A stretch of DNA of 35,676 bases from the NCBI GenBank assembly GCA_026225095.1, contig JAMFSC010000153.1, positions 1-35,676 on the forward strand, in the 5' to 3' direction. This DNA comes from a bacterium. GTDB lineage: Bacteria > Acidobacteriota > Terriglobia > Terriglobales > Acidobacteriaceae. Of this stretch, positions 17,538 to 25,151 are shown piece by piece. Position 1 is the first letter of the stretch; each line of letters opens with the position of its first letter. The notes under the pieces are model-generated. The model saw only the letters and a list, made by a program, of their open reading frames with translations, had not been told where the DNA came from and did no database searches. A program made the translations under genes and the position numbers.

Positions 17538-17620
17538 CCCACTCTCCCATGAATCCATTCCGACCACTCTAGCCGAAACCGAACAAACGCGCCCCACCCT
17601 TCAGAGGACCGACCACCGCC

Positions 17621-17650
17621 TTGACTCCCCCATCTCCCGTCCGCTATCGT
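17621..17650 (+). promoter_or_regulatory. Possible promoter of the GH35 gene
   Basis: TTGACT (17621-17626) and TATCGT (17645-17650) are separated by 18 bases and lie about 40 bases before the GH35 start. This is a fair match to a sigma-70-type promoter, but it is a prediction only. Confidence 0.35.
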
Positions 17651-17692
17651 CAGCGGGAAACGATTCCTCTATCGAAGTGACCCCCCGCCCTC

Positions 17693-19660
17693 ATGAGAAA
17701 GTCCCTCCTGGCTCTCGCCCTCTTCCTCTCCGCCCTCCCCGGCCACTCCCAGAAGAACGTCCAGACCCACGTCTTCCGCACCGAAGGCGACCACTTCACC
17801 CTCGACGGCAAGCCCTTCCAGGTCATCTCCGGCGAACTCCACTACGCCCGCATCCCCCGCGAGTACTGGCACGCCCGCCTCAAGATGGCCCGCGCCATGG
17901 GCCTCAACACCATCGCCACCTACGTCTTCTGGAACATCCACGAGCCCACCCCCGGCCACTTCGACTTCTCCGGCAACAACGACCTAGCCGCCTTCATCAA
18001 AGCCGCCCAGGATGAGGGCCTCTACGTACTCCTCCGCGCCGGCCCCTACTCCTGCGCCGAGTGGGAGTTCGGCGGCTTCCCCGCATGGCTCCTCAAAGAC
18101 CCCCGCGTGGCCCACGCCCTCCGCACCAACGACCCCGCCTTCATCGCCCCCGCCGAGCACTGGATCAACCGCCTCGCCGCCGAGACCACCCCCCTCCTCC
18201 TCGCCCACGGAGGCCCCATCCTCGCCGTCCAGGTCGAAAACGAGTACGGCAACTTCGGAAGCGAAACCGCCTACATGCAGCACATGCTCAAAATCTTCCA
18301 GTCCACCGGCTGGAAAGACTCGACCCTCTACACCGTCGACCCCTCCAAGGCCCTAGCCCGAGGCTCCCTCCCCGGCATCCTCGCCGGGGTCAACTTCGGA
18401 ACCGGCCGCGCCGAACCCGCCCTCGCCACCCTCGCGGCCCTCCGCCCCGGCCAACCCCTCTTCGCAACCGAATACTGGCCCGGCTGGTTCGACCTCTTCG
18501 GCCACCCCCACGAGACCCGCCCCACCCCACCCCAGCTCCAGGACATCGACTACGTCCTCTCCCACAACGGCTCCATCAACATCTACATGTTCCACGGCGG
18601 AACCAGCTTCGGCCTCATGGCCGGAGCCAGCGCCAGCACCGGAAACTATCGCGGCAACGTCACCAGCTACGACTACGACGCCCCCCTCGACGAGGCCGGT
18701 CGCCCCACCCCGAAGTTCTTCGCCTACCGCGACACCATCCTCAAAGCGACCCACGAGACCCCCCTCCCCATCCCCCCCGAAAACCCCATCATCGCCATCC
18801 CGCCCTTCACCCTGTCGGCAGGTCCTTCCATCTGGTTCCAAATGAGTCGGATCTCAAAATCCGATTTCCCGCTCACCATGGAGCAGGTCAATCAAGCTTA
18901 CGGATACATCCTCTACAAGACAGTGCTTCCAGAAGCCGTCGACCACCAGCCGCTCGTCATCGACCCTGTACACGACTACGCCCAGATCTATCTGCAGCCA
19001 GCCGCTGCCATTCCCCAAACTGCGCGGCTTGACGGCCCCACTCTTGTCGGCACACTCGATCGTCACTACAACCAGACCACCATTGCTCTCACCGCGAAAA
19101 AGGGTGACAACCTTTACATCTTGGTCGAAAACACAGGCCGCCTCAATTCAACAAAGCACATGCGCGACGAATGGAAGGGCATCCGCTCAGCCACGCTGGC
19201 AGGCAAACCCCTCACCGGTTGGGACATCTCCACATCATCCAATCTGCCAAACCATGCGTTAGCCGGAATGGACTATCGGCACCCAGAACAGGGCCCCCAC
19301 CTCTCCACCGGCACCTTCAACCTCACCACCCTCGGCGACACCTTCCTCGACATCTCCACCCTCGGCAAGGGCCTCCTCTGGATCAACGGCCACCCCCTCG
19401 GACGTTTCTGGAACATCGGACCCCAGCAGACCCTCTACCTCCCCGCCCCCTGGCTCAAGAAGGGTCGCAACGAGGTAGTAGCCTTCGATCTCTTCCCCGC
19501 GACGATCCCCCCCATCCTTTTGGGCCGCACAAAACCCATCCTCGACGGCCCCACCCCCACCTACGCCGACGACCCAGAGCGTAAAACGAAGGAAGACCCG
19601 AACGCAGAGTTCGGTCCCAGGCTCGCTCCCGCCGCCGCCCCAAAGCCCCCCACCCCATAG
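17693..19660 (+). CDS. GH35 beta-galactosidase
   Basis: Secreted glycoside hydrolase of 655 residues. The signal peptide is about residues 1-19 (ending GHSQ). The family 35 TIM barrel starts at about residue 30 (FTLDGKPFQVISGELHYARIP). The acid/base Glu is in VQVENEYG (about 184) and the nucleophile Glu in TEYWPGWFD (about 260). C-terminal jelly-roll domains end with LLWINGHPLGRFWNIGPQQT. It should release terminal beta-galactose from oligo- or polysaccharides, such as galactan side chains of pectin. The segment 18815-19265 has visibly less C-ending codon use than the flanks. It is followed after 16 bases by the GH106 gene and is probably in one operon with it. Confidence 0.95.
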   Translation: MRKSLLALALFLSALPGHSQKNVQTHVFRTEGDHFTLDGKPFQVISGELHYARIPREYWHARLKMARAMGLNTIATYVFWNIHEPTPGHFDFSGNNDLAAFIKAAQDEGLYVLLRAGPYSCAEWEFGGFPAWLLKDPRVAHALRTNDPAFIAPAEHWINRLAAETTPLLLAHGGPILAVQVENEYGNFGSETAYMQHMLKIFQSTGWKDSTLYTVDPSKALARGSLPGILAGVNFGTGRAEPALATLAALRPGQPLFATEYWPGWFDLFGHPHETRPTPPQLQDIDYVLSHNGSINIYMFHGGTSFGLMAGASASTGNYRGNVTSYDYDAPLDEAGRPTPKFFAYRDTILKATHETPLPIPPENPIIAIPPFTLSAGPSIWFQMSRISKSDFPLTMEQVNQAYGYILYKTVLPEAVDHQPLVIDPVHDYAQIYLQPAAAIPQTARLDGPTLVGTLDRHYNQTTIALTAKKGDNLYILVENTGRLNSTKHMRDEWKGIRSATLAGKPLTGWDISTSSNLPNHALAGMDYRHPEQGPHLSTGTFNLTTLGDTFLDISTLGKGLLWINGHPLGRFWNIGPQQTLYLPAPWLKKGRNEVVAFDLFPATIPPILLGRTKPILDGPTPTYADDPERKTKEDPNAEFGPRLAPAAAPKPPTP

Positions 19661-19676
19661 CCCTGAAGGAACACCC

Positions 19677-22514
19677 ATGACGTCCCTCCGCACCCTCCCA
19701 AAAACGTCGTCATCTCGACCGAAGGCCGAAGGCCGCAGCGGAGAGACCCCCGTATTTGCTCCCTTCGCACTCATGCGAAGGATCGGATCCACCACCCTCC
19801 ACCTCGCCGCCCTCCTGTCCCTTCTGGCTCTCCCCCCCAATTCCCACGCCCAAACCATCCAAACCCTCCGCCAGCAATTCCAAAATCCCCCCGCCGAAGC
19901 CCGCCCCATGGTCCGCTGGTGGTGGTTCGGCCCCGCCGTAGAAAAACCCGAGATCCTCCGCGAGCTCCAGCAGATGAAGGCCGACAACATCGGCGGAGCC
20001 GAACTCGCCTTCGTCTACCCCGAAGTCCTCGACGACCCCACCAAAGGCCTGAAAAACCTCCCCTTCCTCTCGAAGGAGATGCTCGAAGCCGTCACCTACG
20101 CCCAATCCGAAGCCCACAAACTTGGCCTCCGCATCGACGTCACCCTCTGCTCCGGCTGGCCCTACGGAGGCCCCGACACCACGCTCCAGGAGGCCGCCGG
20201 CCACCTCCGCGTCATGGAGATCCCCATCCCCGCCAACACCTCCCGCGGCCTCCCCATGTTCAAGCTCCTCGACGGCGACTCGATCCTCTCCATCCAGGTC
20301 GCATCCGGCGAACCCAAACACTGGGACCCCGCCACCGCCCACCCCGTCGAGCAGGGAGCCGCCCTCCCCTCCTCCCCAACCCCCCGCGTCGCCCTCTTCT
20401 TCGTCTCCGGACACACCCGCCAGATGGTCAAGCGCGCCGCCGTAGGAGCCGAAGGCTTCGTCCTCGACCCCTTCTCCAAGCAAGCCGTAGCCACCCATCT
20501 CAAAGCCGTAGGCGAACCCCTCCTCAAGGCCTTCGGAGCCACCCCACCCTACGCCATCTTCTCCGACTCCCTCGAGGCCTACGGTGCCGACTGGACCCCG
20601 CTCCTCCCCGAAGAGTTCAAAAAACGCCGCGGCTACGACCTCATCCCCCACCTCCCCGAGCTCGTCGCCGGAGGCACCCCCGCCGCCGAAAAGGTCCGCC
20701 ACGACTACGGCGTCACCCTCACCGAACTCGTCAACGAGAACTACCTCACCCAGATCAACGACTGGGCCAAAGCTCACCACACCAAATTCCGCTCCCAGAC
20801 CTACGGCGAACCCGCCGTCTCCTTCTCCTCCCAGCGCCTCGCCGCCCTCCCCGAAGGCGAAGGCCCCCAGTGGCGCGCCTTCTCCACCCTCCGCTGGGCC
20901 ACCTCCGCCAACCACGTCTTCGGCAACAACGTCACCTCCGGCGAGACCTTCACCTGGCTCCACTCCCCCGTCTTCCGAGCCACCCCGCTCGACATGAAGG
21001 CCGAAGCCGACATCGACTTCATCATGGGCGAAAACCAGCTCGTCTTCCACGGCTGGCCCTACTCCCCTCCAGACGGAAAGGTCCCCGAGCCCGGCTGGAG
21101 CCTCTACGCCGCCGCCTCCTTCAACCACCACAACCCCTGGCACCCCGTCCTCCCCGCCGTCGACCAGTACATCGCCCGCATCAGCGCCCTCCTCCGCCAG
21201 GGCCAACCCGCCAACCAGGTCGCCATCCTCCTCCCCGAAGACGACGCATGGGCAGGCTTCGTTCCCGGCAAAGCCACCATCACCGGCATCATGACCAAGC
21301 TCCTCCCGCCCGACCTGATCCCCACCATCCTCTCTTCCGGCTACAACTTCGACTTCATCGACGCCGAAGCCATCAACAAGGTCGGACTCGGCACCCACCA
21401 GATCCTCGTCATCCCGCCCACCGACCGCATCCCGTCCGAGACCGCCAACAAGATCGCCGCCTACGCCGCTGCCGGAGGCAAGGTGATCGCCGTCGGCCAC
21501 CTTCCATCCCTCACCGCCGAGGGCATCCCCCTCACCACCAACACCGCTGAGATAGTCCTCATCCCCAACAGCGGCAGCTTAGCCAAAGCCCTCCCCAACG
21601 CAGTCACCCCCAACCTCCTGCTCACCGACGCCACCGCGCCCACCCGTGAAGCCCTCGGCTTCATCCGCCGCAAACTCCCTGACGGCGACATCTACTTCAT
21701 CGCGAACACATCCAGTCAGCCCGTTGAAGCTCAGGCTCACCTGGCGACCGCGTCAAAATTCGGTTGGCAACTCAACCCCGAGACGGGCGAAGTCTTGCCG
21801 AACGGTGTTCTTTCCAACCAGATCGACTTGCATCTCGAACCATATGAATCCCGCACGTTCTTCTTTTCCTCCAAAGCCCCGCAGCCCAAGGCTCCTCCCA
21901 AGATCGGCCCCTTCGCAATCGAAGACCTGACCGCTGACTGGAAGGTGACCTTCCCCACCATCAACAAGGCTGTCACTGAACCCACCCTCACCGACTGGAT
22001 CGCCGACCCTACTACCAAGAACTACTCCGGCGAAGCAATCTACACCCGCGACGTCACCCTCACCACCCTCCCCAAAACCCCTATCTACCTCGAAGTAGAA
22101 GGCGGCCACGCCCTCCCCGGCAACCCCACCACCAACCCCGAGCACCCGGCCCTCCTTCCCAACGGCCTCCCTGACCCCAAGGTCACCCGCCCCGGCCCCG
22201 GCATGCACGCCTTCTACGAGGGCCCCATCCGTGAAGCCGCCCTGGTCACCATCAACGGCCAGCCCGCCGGAGCCCTCTGGCACCCCCCCTACCGCCTCGA
22301 CATCTCCAAACTCCTCAAACCCGGCCAGAACAAGATCGAAATCCACGTCTACAACACCGCCCTCAACGCCTGGTCCGCCCTCCCACCTCACGACTACACG
22401 CCCCTCATCGAAAAGTACGGAGACCGCTTCCAGATGCAGGACCTCAACAAGGTCCAACCCATCGCCTCCGGCCTCCTCGGCAAAATCCACCTCGTCACCG
22501 AGTCCACCCCGTGA
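19677..22514 (+). CDS. GH106 alpha-L-rhamnosidase-like hydrolase
   Basis: Large secreted enzyme. The conserved part starts with RPMVRWWWFGP and IGGAELAFVYPE, typical of the family 106 barrel. A central helical region with WGNN/VTSG-like motifs follows, then a C-terminal sugar-binding-type jelly roll (YRLDISKLLKPGQNKIEIHV). Family 106 enzymes cleave alpha-L-rhamnose, for example from rhamnogalacturonan. The annotated frame has ATG at 19677 with GAAGGA upstream, but the signal peptide (MRRIGSTT to NSHAQ) begins at the in-frame ATG at 19773. The 96 bases between mostly consist of a family C dispersed repeat, so the true start is either 19677 (945 residues) or 19773 (913 residues). Confidence 0.9.
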   Translation: MTSLRTLPKTSSSRPKAEGRSGETPVFAPFALMRRIGSTTLHLAALLSLLALPPNSHAQTIQTLRQQFQNPPAEARPMVRWWWFGPAVEKPEILRELQQMKADNIGGAELAFVYPEVLDDPTKGLKNLPFLSKEMLEAVTYAQSEAHKLGLRIDVTLCSGWPYGGPDTTLQEAAGHLRVMEIPIPANTSRGLPMFKLLDGDSILSIQVASGEPKHWDPATAHPVEQGAALPSSPTPRVALFFVSGHTRQMVKRAAVGAEGFVLDPFSKQAVATHLKAVGEPLLKAFGATPPYAIFSDSLEAYGADWTPLLPEEFKKRRGYDLIPHLPELVAGGTPAAEKVRHDYGVTLTELVNENYLTQINDWAKAHHTKFRSQTYGEPAVSFSSQRLAALPEGEGPQWRAFSTLRWATSANHVFGNNVTSGETFTWLHSPVFRATPLDMKAEADIDFIMGENQLVFHGWPYSPPDGKVPEPGWSLYAAASFNHHNPWHPVLPAVDQYIARISALLRQGQPANQVAILLPEDDAWAGFVPGKATITGIMTKLLPPDLIPTILSSGYNFDFIDAEAINKVGLGTHQILVIPPTDRIPSETANKIAAYAAAGGKVIAVGHLPSLTAEGIPLTTNTAEIVLIPNSGSLAKALPNAVTPNLLLTDATAPTREALGFIRRKLPDGDIYFIANTSSQPVEAQAHLATASKFGWQLNPETGEVLPNGVLSNQIDLHLEPYESRTFFFSSKAPQPKAPPKIGPFAIEDLTADWKVTFPTINKAVTEPTLTDWIADPTTKNYSGEAIYTRDVTLTTLPKTPIYLEVEGGHALPGNPTTNPEHPALLPNGLPDPKVTRPGPGMHAFYEGPIREAALVTINGQPAGALWHPPYRLDISKLLKPGQNKIEIHVYNTALNAWSALPPHDYTPLIEKYGDRFQMQDLNKVQPIASGLLGKIHLVTESTP
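19708..19755. repeat. Dispersed repeat, family C, copy 2, inside the GH106 leader
   Basis: A copy of the 4659 element with a short internal duplication (CGAAGGC twice). It starts CGTCATCTCGACCGAAGG and ends GAGAGACCCCCGTAT. It lies in frame between the Shine-Dalgarno/ATG at 19677 and the signal-peptide Met at 19773, so it may be translated. Confidence 0.85.
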
Positions 22515-22550
22515 TCCCAACGCCCCTCCGACCCGACGCCCGCCAAAACT

Positions 22551-22586
22551 GTCGTCATTCAGAATGCAGTGAAGAACCCCCGTATT
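22551..22586. repeat. Dispersed repeat related to family C
   Basis: GTCGTCATTCAGAATGCAGT followed by GAAGAACCCCCGTATT. It shares the CGTCAT start and the CCCCCGTATT end with family C but has a different centre, so it is either a diverged copy or a sister family. Confidence 0.6.
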
Positions 22587-22654
22587 GGCCTTTGCCCTTT
22601 TCCTCTCCTGCGGTTGCCGTGCTCTTAGCCTCGCCATCCGTTGCCCTTGCTTTT

Positions 22655-22686
22655 CTGTCTGTCATTCCCGAAGGGAATCTGCGTCT
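22655..22686. repeat. Dispersed repeat, family A, copy 3
   Basis: CTGTCTGTCATTCCCGAAGG followed by GAATCTGCGTCT, almost identical to the copies at 10286 and 24561. It lies between GH106 and the first GH28 gene, sandwiched between two family C elements. Confidence 0.85.
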
Positions 22687-22737
22687 GCCCCCGCCTCCGA
22701 GCAGAGTCGCGGGGGAGGTCAGCCTCCTATAAAGAAT

Positions 22738-22782
22738 CGTCATCTCGACCGAAGCGCAGCGAAGTGGAGAGACCCCCGTATT
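22738..22782. repeat. Dispersed repeat, family C, copy 3
   Basis: Nearly identical to 4659-4702 over about 44 bases (one G/A change in the centre). It lies 140 bases before the GH28 start. The whole gap 22515-22925 is made largely of such elements plus the inverted repeat at 22867. Confidence 0.85.
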
Positions 22783-22866
22783 CCGCCTTGAGTCCCTCTG
22801 CCTTGACAAACCAACACCCCGAAACCACCCCAGCCCCCGCACCACCACAAAACCCTAAGTCGCCAT

Positions 22867-22882
22867 TTGGACTAAGGTCCAA
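22867..22882. promoter_or_regulatory. Inverted repeat upstream of the first GH28 gene
   Basis: TTGGACTAAGGTCCAA is a perfect inverted repeat (arms TTGGAC/GTCCAA, 4-base centre), flanked by CCA on the left and TGG on the right. It lies 44 bases before the GH28 start codon, a usual place for an operator. The binding protein is unknown. Confidence 0.5.
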
Positions 22883-22925
22883 TGGTTTGAAGACTTTGCA
22901 ACCACACCCCGGGAGGGGGTACCCC

Positions 22926-24317
22926 ATGCCAAAGCACCAGAAACACCTCATCCACCTCACCCTGTCCCTCCTCCTGACCGCCACCAATCTCCACGCCCAA
23001 AAGATATTCCGAGCCAACGACTACGGAGCCAAAGGCGACGGAACGACCCTCGAAACCGCCGCCCTCCAGAAGACCATCGACGCAGCCGCCAGCTCGCACG
23101 GCACCATCACCCTCAACCCCGGAACCTATCTCACCGGCTCCCTCTTTCTCCCAAGCGGAGTAACCCTCGATGTCCCCGAAGGCGCAACCCTCCTGGGTTC
23201 CGAACACTTGGCCGACTACAAGCAACTCCCCACCCGCATCGCCGGTATCGAGATGACCTGGCCCGCCGCCCTCATCAACGTCCGCGACGCCCAGGACGTC
23301 ACCATCACCGGCAAGGGCACCATCGACGGCGACGGCCCCATCTGGTGGAAGTCCTACTGGGACCTCCGCAAGACCTACGAGCCCAAAGGCCTCCGCTGGG
23401 CCTCCGACTACGACGCGCAGCGCCCTCGCCTCATCCTCTTCCAGAACTCCTCCAACATCCACCTCGGAGGAGGCATCACTCTCAAGCGGTCCGGCTTCTG
23501 GACCGTCCAGATCCTCTACTCCTCGAACGTCGTCGTGGACGGCATCACCATCCGCAACAACGAGGGAGGCAAAGGCCCCTCCACCGACGGCATCGACATC
23601 GACTCCTCCCACAACATCCTGGTCACCCACGCCGACATCGACGTCAACGACGACGCCCTCTGCCTCAAGGCCGGACGCGACTCCGACGGACTCCGCGTCA
23701 ACCGCCCCACCTACGACGTCGTCCTCCGCGACTCCATCATCCGCCACGGAGCCGCCGCCGTCACCATCGGCTCCGAGACCTCCGGAGGCTTCCGCAACAT
23801 CGAGGCCTACAACCTCACCGCGCTCGCCGGAGTAGGCTCCGGAGTCCTCATCAAGTCCGCCCACACCCGCGGCGGATGGGGAGAGAACCTCCGCTTCCAC
23901 GACATCACCCTCGAAGGCGTCGCCATCCCCATCCACGTCACCATGAACTGGAACCCAAGCTACTCCTACGCGACCCTCCCCCCCGACGCCCACGACGTCC
24001 CCCCCCACTGGAAGGTCCTCACCACCGTAGTCCCCGAGGCCAAGGGCCTCCCCCACTTCAAGGACGTCCACATCTGGAACATCCACGCGAAGGGTGCGAA
24101 GACCGCCATCCAGGTAGCCGCCTACCCCACCGCCCCCCTGGTCGACTTCCACCTCGACCACCTCGACATAGAGGCCCAGACCGCCGGAACCATCGCCGAC
24201 GCCAAAGGCTGGACCCTCACCGACAACCACATCCAGACCACCGACGGAACCACCGTCAAGCTCATCCCCACCGGCACCACCCCACCCAAAGAAGGCACCG
24301 CCTTCGGAGACCGATAG
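22926..24317 (+). CDS. GH28-family glycoside hydrolase (variant active site)
   Basis: Secreted right-handed beta-helix protein of 463 residues. The signal peptide is about residues 1-26 (ending NLHAQ), followed by the usual start YGAKGDGTT. Of the GH28 signatures it keeps two: STDGIDID (about 219) and NDDALCLKAG (about 241). The GHG motif reads HGAAAVTIGS and the RIK motif reads GVLIKS, so the usual His and Arg are absent. This suggests a specialised or altered substrate, such as rhamnogalacturonan or a modified galacturonan, rather than plain polygalacturonate. The start at 22926 is preceded by GGGAGGGGG; the longer frame starting at 22641 would translate intergenic repeats and is rejected. 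Confidence 0.9.
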   Translation: MPKHQKHLIHLTLSLLLTATNLHAQKIFRANDYGAKGDGTTLETAALQKTIDAAASSHGTITLNPGTYLTGSLFLPSGVTLDVPEGATLLGSEHLADYKQLPTRIAGIEMTWPAALINVRDAQDVTITGKGTIDGDGPIWWKSYWDLRKTYEPKGLRWASDYDAQRPRLILFQNSSNIHLGGGITLKRSGFWTVQILYSSNVVVDGITIRNNEGGKGPSTDGIDIDSSHNILVTHADIDVNDDALCLKAGRDSDGLRVNRPTYDVVLRDSIIRHGAAAVTIGSETSGGFRNIEAYNLTALAGVGSGVLIKSAHTRGGWGENLRFHDITLEGVAIPIHVTMNWNPSYSYATLPPDAHDVPPHWKVLTTVVPEAKGLPHFKDVHIWNIHAKGAKTAIQVAAYPTAPLVDFHLDHLDIEAQTAGTIADAKGWTLTDNHIQTTDGTTVKLIPTGTTPPKEGTAFGDR

Positions 24318-24351
24318 CGGAAAGTGCCTCACTGGAGTGGTCCTTGCCCTT

Positions 24352-24385
24352 TTGTCGGTGAATCCCGGAGGGAATCTGCGTTTGC
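24352..24385. repeat. Dispersed repeat, family A, copy 4 (diverged)
   Basis: TTGTCGGTGAATCCCGGAGG followed by GAATCTGCGTTTGC. It keeps the CCC/GGG hairpin and the GAATCTGCGTTTGC tail. It is followed by a CGCGACAC/TCATCGTCGC module that also follows the copy at 10286. Confidence 0.75.
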
Positions 24386-24560
24386 TTCCCCTGGAGCGGA
24401 TTGCCTGTTGGTATAGAGTGGGGTGCCCCACCTTCGCGACACGTCTCATCGTCGCTAAGATGGGCCGGAGCGCCACGGCATCCAACGTACAACCCTACAC
24501 CTTCAGAGAATCTGCTCTAAGGTGGGCCGGCCGCCACAGCACCCCGAGTCGTCTTGCCCT

Positions 24561-24594
24561 TTTGTCTGTCATTCCCGAAGGGAATCTGCGTCTG
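24561..24594. repeat. Dispersed repeat, family A, copy 5
   Basis: TTTGTCTGTCATTCCCGAAG followed by GGAATCTGCGTCTG, nearly identical to copies 1 and 3. Confidence 0.85.
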
Positions 24595-24748
24595 TCTTCC
24601 TCAAAGCCGGCACCAAAACCACGATCGACTAGGCCCCGTTTCACACCGCGGAATCACACGACGTCTGTCCAGTTTTTCCATACAAAGTACCACGTTCTAC
24701 CAGCCGTTTTTCACCAAATCTCGCACCCACAATACCGAGCTCAGCCAT

Positions 24749-24763
24749 ATTGGTCCGACCAAT
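24749..24763. promoter_or_regulatory. GntR/FadR-type palindromic operator, copy 1
   Basis: ATTGGTCCGACCAAT is a perfect 15-bp palindrome around one central base. It matches the TGGT-N3-ACCA pattern bound by FadR-subfamily GntR regulators, which often respond to hexuronates or organic acids. It ends 3 bases before the DUF167 start codon. It differs in one central base from the operator upstream of the second GH28 gene. Confidence 0.6.
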
Positions 24764-24765
24764 AG

Positions 24766-25059
24766 ATGTTTTCCCCCTTGACAAACCCCACCGTGGAAAC
24801 CACCCTCAAAGTCCGTCTCCACCCCGGAGCCCGCCGCAACGCCATCACCGGCCTGCACGACGGCGCAATAAAAATCGCTCTCACCACCCCACCCGTGGAT
24901 GGCCGTGCCAACGAGGCCCTCATCGCCTTCCTGGCCGACCTGCTCCGCCTCCCGAGGGCGAACATCACCATCGCCAGCGGGCTCACCAGCCGCTCAAAGA
25001 CCCTCCGCATCACAGGAAAAAGCCCCACCGAGATCCAATCCGCCCTCTTCCCCAGGTAA
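24766..25059 (+). CDS. DUF167 (YggU-like) family protein
   Basis: Small soluble protein of 97 residues with the DUF167 pattern: LKVRLHPGARRNAITG, IKIALTTPPVDGRANEALI, and a C-terminal ITIASGLTSRSKTLRI strand-helix. Members are widespread and structurally known, but their role is unclear. The ATG at 24766 has no Shine-Dalgarno and abuts an operator-like palindrome; a GTG at 24793 just before the conserved part is a possible alternative start. Confidence 0.85.
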   Translation: MFSPLTNPTVETTLKVRLHPGARRNAITGLHDGAIKIALTTPPVDGRANEALIAFLADLLRLPRANITIASGLTSRSKTLRITGKSPTEIQSALFPR

Positions 25060-25151
25060 CCCGTTGCGACCATCGGGAGCACCACGCAAAGCGGTATATA
25101 AGTCACGAAGTGACCGCCCCACGCGCAGTGGGCCCGTCCGGCAGGACAGCC

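Larger units (their letters stand above)
24318..24748. other. Intergenic block made of dispersed repeats
   Basis: No gene is supported. It holds two family A copies (24352 and 24561). Between them are two related modules, AAGATGGGCCGGAGCGCCAC and AAGGTGGGCCGGCCGCCAC. At 24667-24679 there is GTCCAGTTTTTCC with the same downstream spacing as at 16181. Confidence 0.6.

Noticed and set aside
19710..21500. Minus-strand frame of about 596 codons opposite GH106
   Set aside because: Low-complexity acidic, Gly-rich translation opposite a clear enzyme; codon-bias shadow.
22641..22925. Upstream extension of the first GH28 frame
   Set aside because: It would translate family A and C repeats; a Shine-Dalgarno and signal peptide mark the start at 22926.
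22801..24806. Similar 30-base stretches beginning CCTTGACAAACC at 22801 and 24777
   Set aside because: The middle third does not match and one lies inside the DUF167 frame; could be chance, and TTGACA there has no fitting -10 box.
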